Below the pieces are notes generated by a model. It ran no database searches. It was not told where the DNA came from and saw only the letters and a program-made list of their open reading frames with translations. 33,030 bases of DNA. Source: Lachnospiraceae bacterium (GTDB lineage Bacteria > Bacillota > Clostridia > Lachnospirales > Lachnospiraceae). A program made the translations under genes and the position numbers. Where the stretch lies: contig JAUNGL010000022.1 of assembly GCA_030524665.1 (NCBI GenBank), positions 1 through 33,030 of the forward strand. Direction: 5' to 3'. Shown in pieces: positions 31,727-33,030 of this stretch (its first letter is position 1; every line of letters starts with the position of its first letter).

Positions 31727-33030
31727 ATGGAATATATGATAAGACCGGAAGCGAAGGTGGCGGTGCGTAAATATGATGTAGTAGTCTGCGGCGGAGGCAC
31801 AGCCGGTGTATTTGCAGCGATTGCTTCGGCAAGGAACGGCGCCAGAACGGCTCTTGTCGAGGCAAAGGGATATGTAGGCGGGATCGCTGCTGAGGGCGGA
31901 TGCGGGCTGCACAGCTTTTACAATCTCTGGAAGGCATTTCCGGGAACAGAAAAAACAAAGGTAATCAGAGGACTTCCGGAAGAGTTCATTGACCGTCTCA
32001 CTGCTTTGGGAGGAGCTTCGGGCCATCAGGAAACAGTGGTGGGTTATGATTATGATTCGGATACCTTATGTGTTGATGTTGAAAAATATAAATATCTTGC
32101 GCATAAAATGCTGTTGGAAGCCGGAGTTGATGTTATGGTTGATACGATGCTGACGGATGCCGTAACGAAGGATGGCACTGTACAGTATGTGATCACAGAA
32201 TCGCATGGAGGCTCGGAAGCTTTAGCTGCCAGAATGTTTATTGATGCTACAGGCTATGGCGATCTGTCCGCAAGAGCAGGGGCGGACTATACGGAGCCGA
32301 ATGATTATATGGTGGCGAACAGCATTGGAATTGCCGGCGTAGATATTGATAAATACTATGAGTTCCTAAAAGAGCATAATGCAGTAAAAGAGTATGCTTA
32401 TGGAACCAGATCCGGACATCCGGGGTTAGTGCGCGTAGACGGCAGGTGGAATGAAATTGATCCTGAATTAAACAGGAGAGTACTCAGCATCGGTCTTCAG
32501 ACTCCGACAACAACGTTGTACGACAATTATTTCATGTTCCTGAAGGTAAACCTTCATCTGGAAGCTTCACCTACGAATCGGGATGTGTTGTCCGCAGGTG
32601 AATTTGAATTGAGGAGAAGGCAACAGGAAGTGTTGAAAATCGTGCAGGAAACCATTCTGGGAGCAGAACATGCATTTATTACGAGGACAAGTCCCGCAAT
32701 ATCGATCCGGAGAGCACGTTGCATTAAATGTGAGTATGATTTGGCGAATGAAGAAATTATCGGGGCTACGCATTTTTCAGATGACCTGTTTGCCTATGGC
32801 TTCCATGATTATGCTCCGAAATATCAGATTGCGCAGGGAAGTACGTATGGAATACCGTACCGGGCAATTCAGGTAGCTTCTCTGAATAACCTCATGGCAA
32901 TTGGTATGATGATTACAAGTAATCACGAGGCGCATATGTCAACGCGCAATACCGTTTCCTGCATGGCGCAGGGGCAGGCAGCAGGTACGGCGGCGGCACT
33001 GTGTACAGAAAAGAAGCTGGGAGATATACG
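31727..33030 (+). CDS. FAD-dependent oxidoreductase (pfam12831-like), copy 2, cut by the window end
   Basis: The frame is open from ATG 31727 to the window end (434 codons). The product begins MEYMIRPEAK and has VCGGGTAG (Gly22 to Gly27), Glu45, the GYVGGIA segment, DATGYGDLSARAGA and the C-terminal GIPYRAIQVASLNNLMAIG and HMSTRNTVSCMAQGQAAGTAAALC. Comparison with copy 1 suggests only some 10-15 residues are missing. It shares clear sequence similarity with copy 1 over its whole length, so the two arose by tandem duplication and diverged, perhaps acting on different substrates or as a heteromer. AAGGAG lies ten bases before the ATG. Confidence 0.9.
   Translation, partial: MEYMIRPEAKVAVRKYDVVVCGGGTAGVFAAIASARNGARTALVEAKGYVGGIAAEGGCGLHSFYNLWKAFPGTEKTKVIRGLPEEFIDRLTALGGASGHQETVVGYDYDSDTLCVDVEKYKYLAHKMLLEAGVDVMVDTMLTDAVTKDGTVQYVITESHGGSEALAARMFIDATGYGDLSARAGADYTEPNDYMVANSIGIAGVDIDKYYEFLKEHNAVKEYAYGTRSGHPGLVRVDGRWNEIDPELNRRVLSIGLQTPTTTLYDNYFMFLKVNLHLEASPTNRDVLSAGEFELRRRQQEVLKIVQETILGAEHAFITRTSPAISIRRARCIKCEYDLANEEIIGATHFSDDLFAYGFHDYAPKYQIAQGSTYGIPYRAIQVASLNNLMAIGMMITSNHEAHMSTRNTVSCMAQGQAAGTAAALCTEKKLGDI

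Overview
The window looks like chromosome of an anaerobic Firmicute of class Clostridia, most likely a Lachnospiraceae gut-type organism. This rests on gene content and style: AGGAGG ribosome sites, a T-box in front of the trp genes, Opp/Dpp-type and sugar-type ABC importers, and moderate GC. No rRNA, tRNA, transposase or CRISPR array was seen. Almost every gene reads on the plus strand.

Layout. (1) 1-7.7 kb: a complete tryptophan operon, trpE-G-D-C-F-B-A, behind a consensus promoter, a tryptophan-specific T-box (specifier TGG, 241-243) and a second terminator-like structure with alternative pairings. (2) 7.7-9.7 kb: an AT-richer accessory patch with a MNT nucleotidyltransferase/HEPN toxin-antitoxin-like pair between two copies of a palindromic repeat, a decayed membrane glycosyltransferase, and a small PsiE-like membrane protein. 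(3) 9.8-15.4 kb: a tightly overlapping seven-gene operon that I read as a His-Xaa-Ser (Hxs) radical-SAM peptide-modification system: HxsD, a second short HxsD-like protein, an A24 (prepilin/preflagellin-type) membrane aspartyl protease, radical SAM HxsC, radical SAM/SPASM HxsB, a secreted MORN-repeat protein, and the His-rich precursor HxsA. (4) 15.5-21.2 kb: a five-gene oligopeptide ABC importer behind a promoter and an orphan attenuator-like leader. (5) 21.2-24.2 kb: a dipeptide epimerase and a cytoplasmic serine (S12) peptidase behind a long structured leader. With the importer they suggest uptake and catabolism of D-amino-acid-containing (cell-wall) peptides. (6) 24.4-33.0 kb: a sugar-type ABC importer without its own ATPase, a large cytoplasmic glycoside-hydrolase-like protein and two tandem paralogous FAD oxidoreductases, the last cut by the window edge. 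This looks like an oxidative glycoside-utilisation locus of unknown substrate.

The most interesting region is the Hxs operon. The precursor has a short leader, a hydrophobic stretch and 16 regularly spaced histidines. Its leader carries glycine sites that resemble class III (prepilin/archaellin) cleavage sites, and a matching A24 peptidase is encoded three genes upstream with no pilus genes in the window. This suggests a modified, surface-exposed His-rich peptide released by a prepilin-type protease. Second in interest are structured leaders: a motif shared by the trpE and epimerase 5' regions, a nested palindrome of about 150 bases that starts where the epimerase transcript should start, and an orphan attenuator before the peptide importer.
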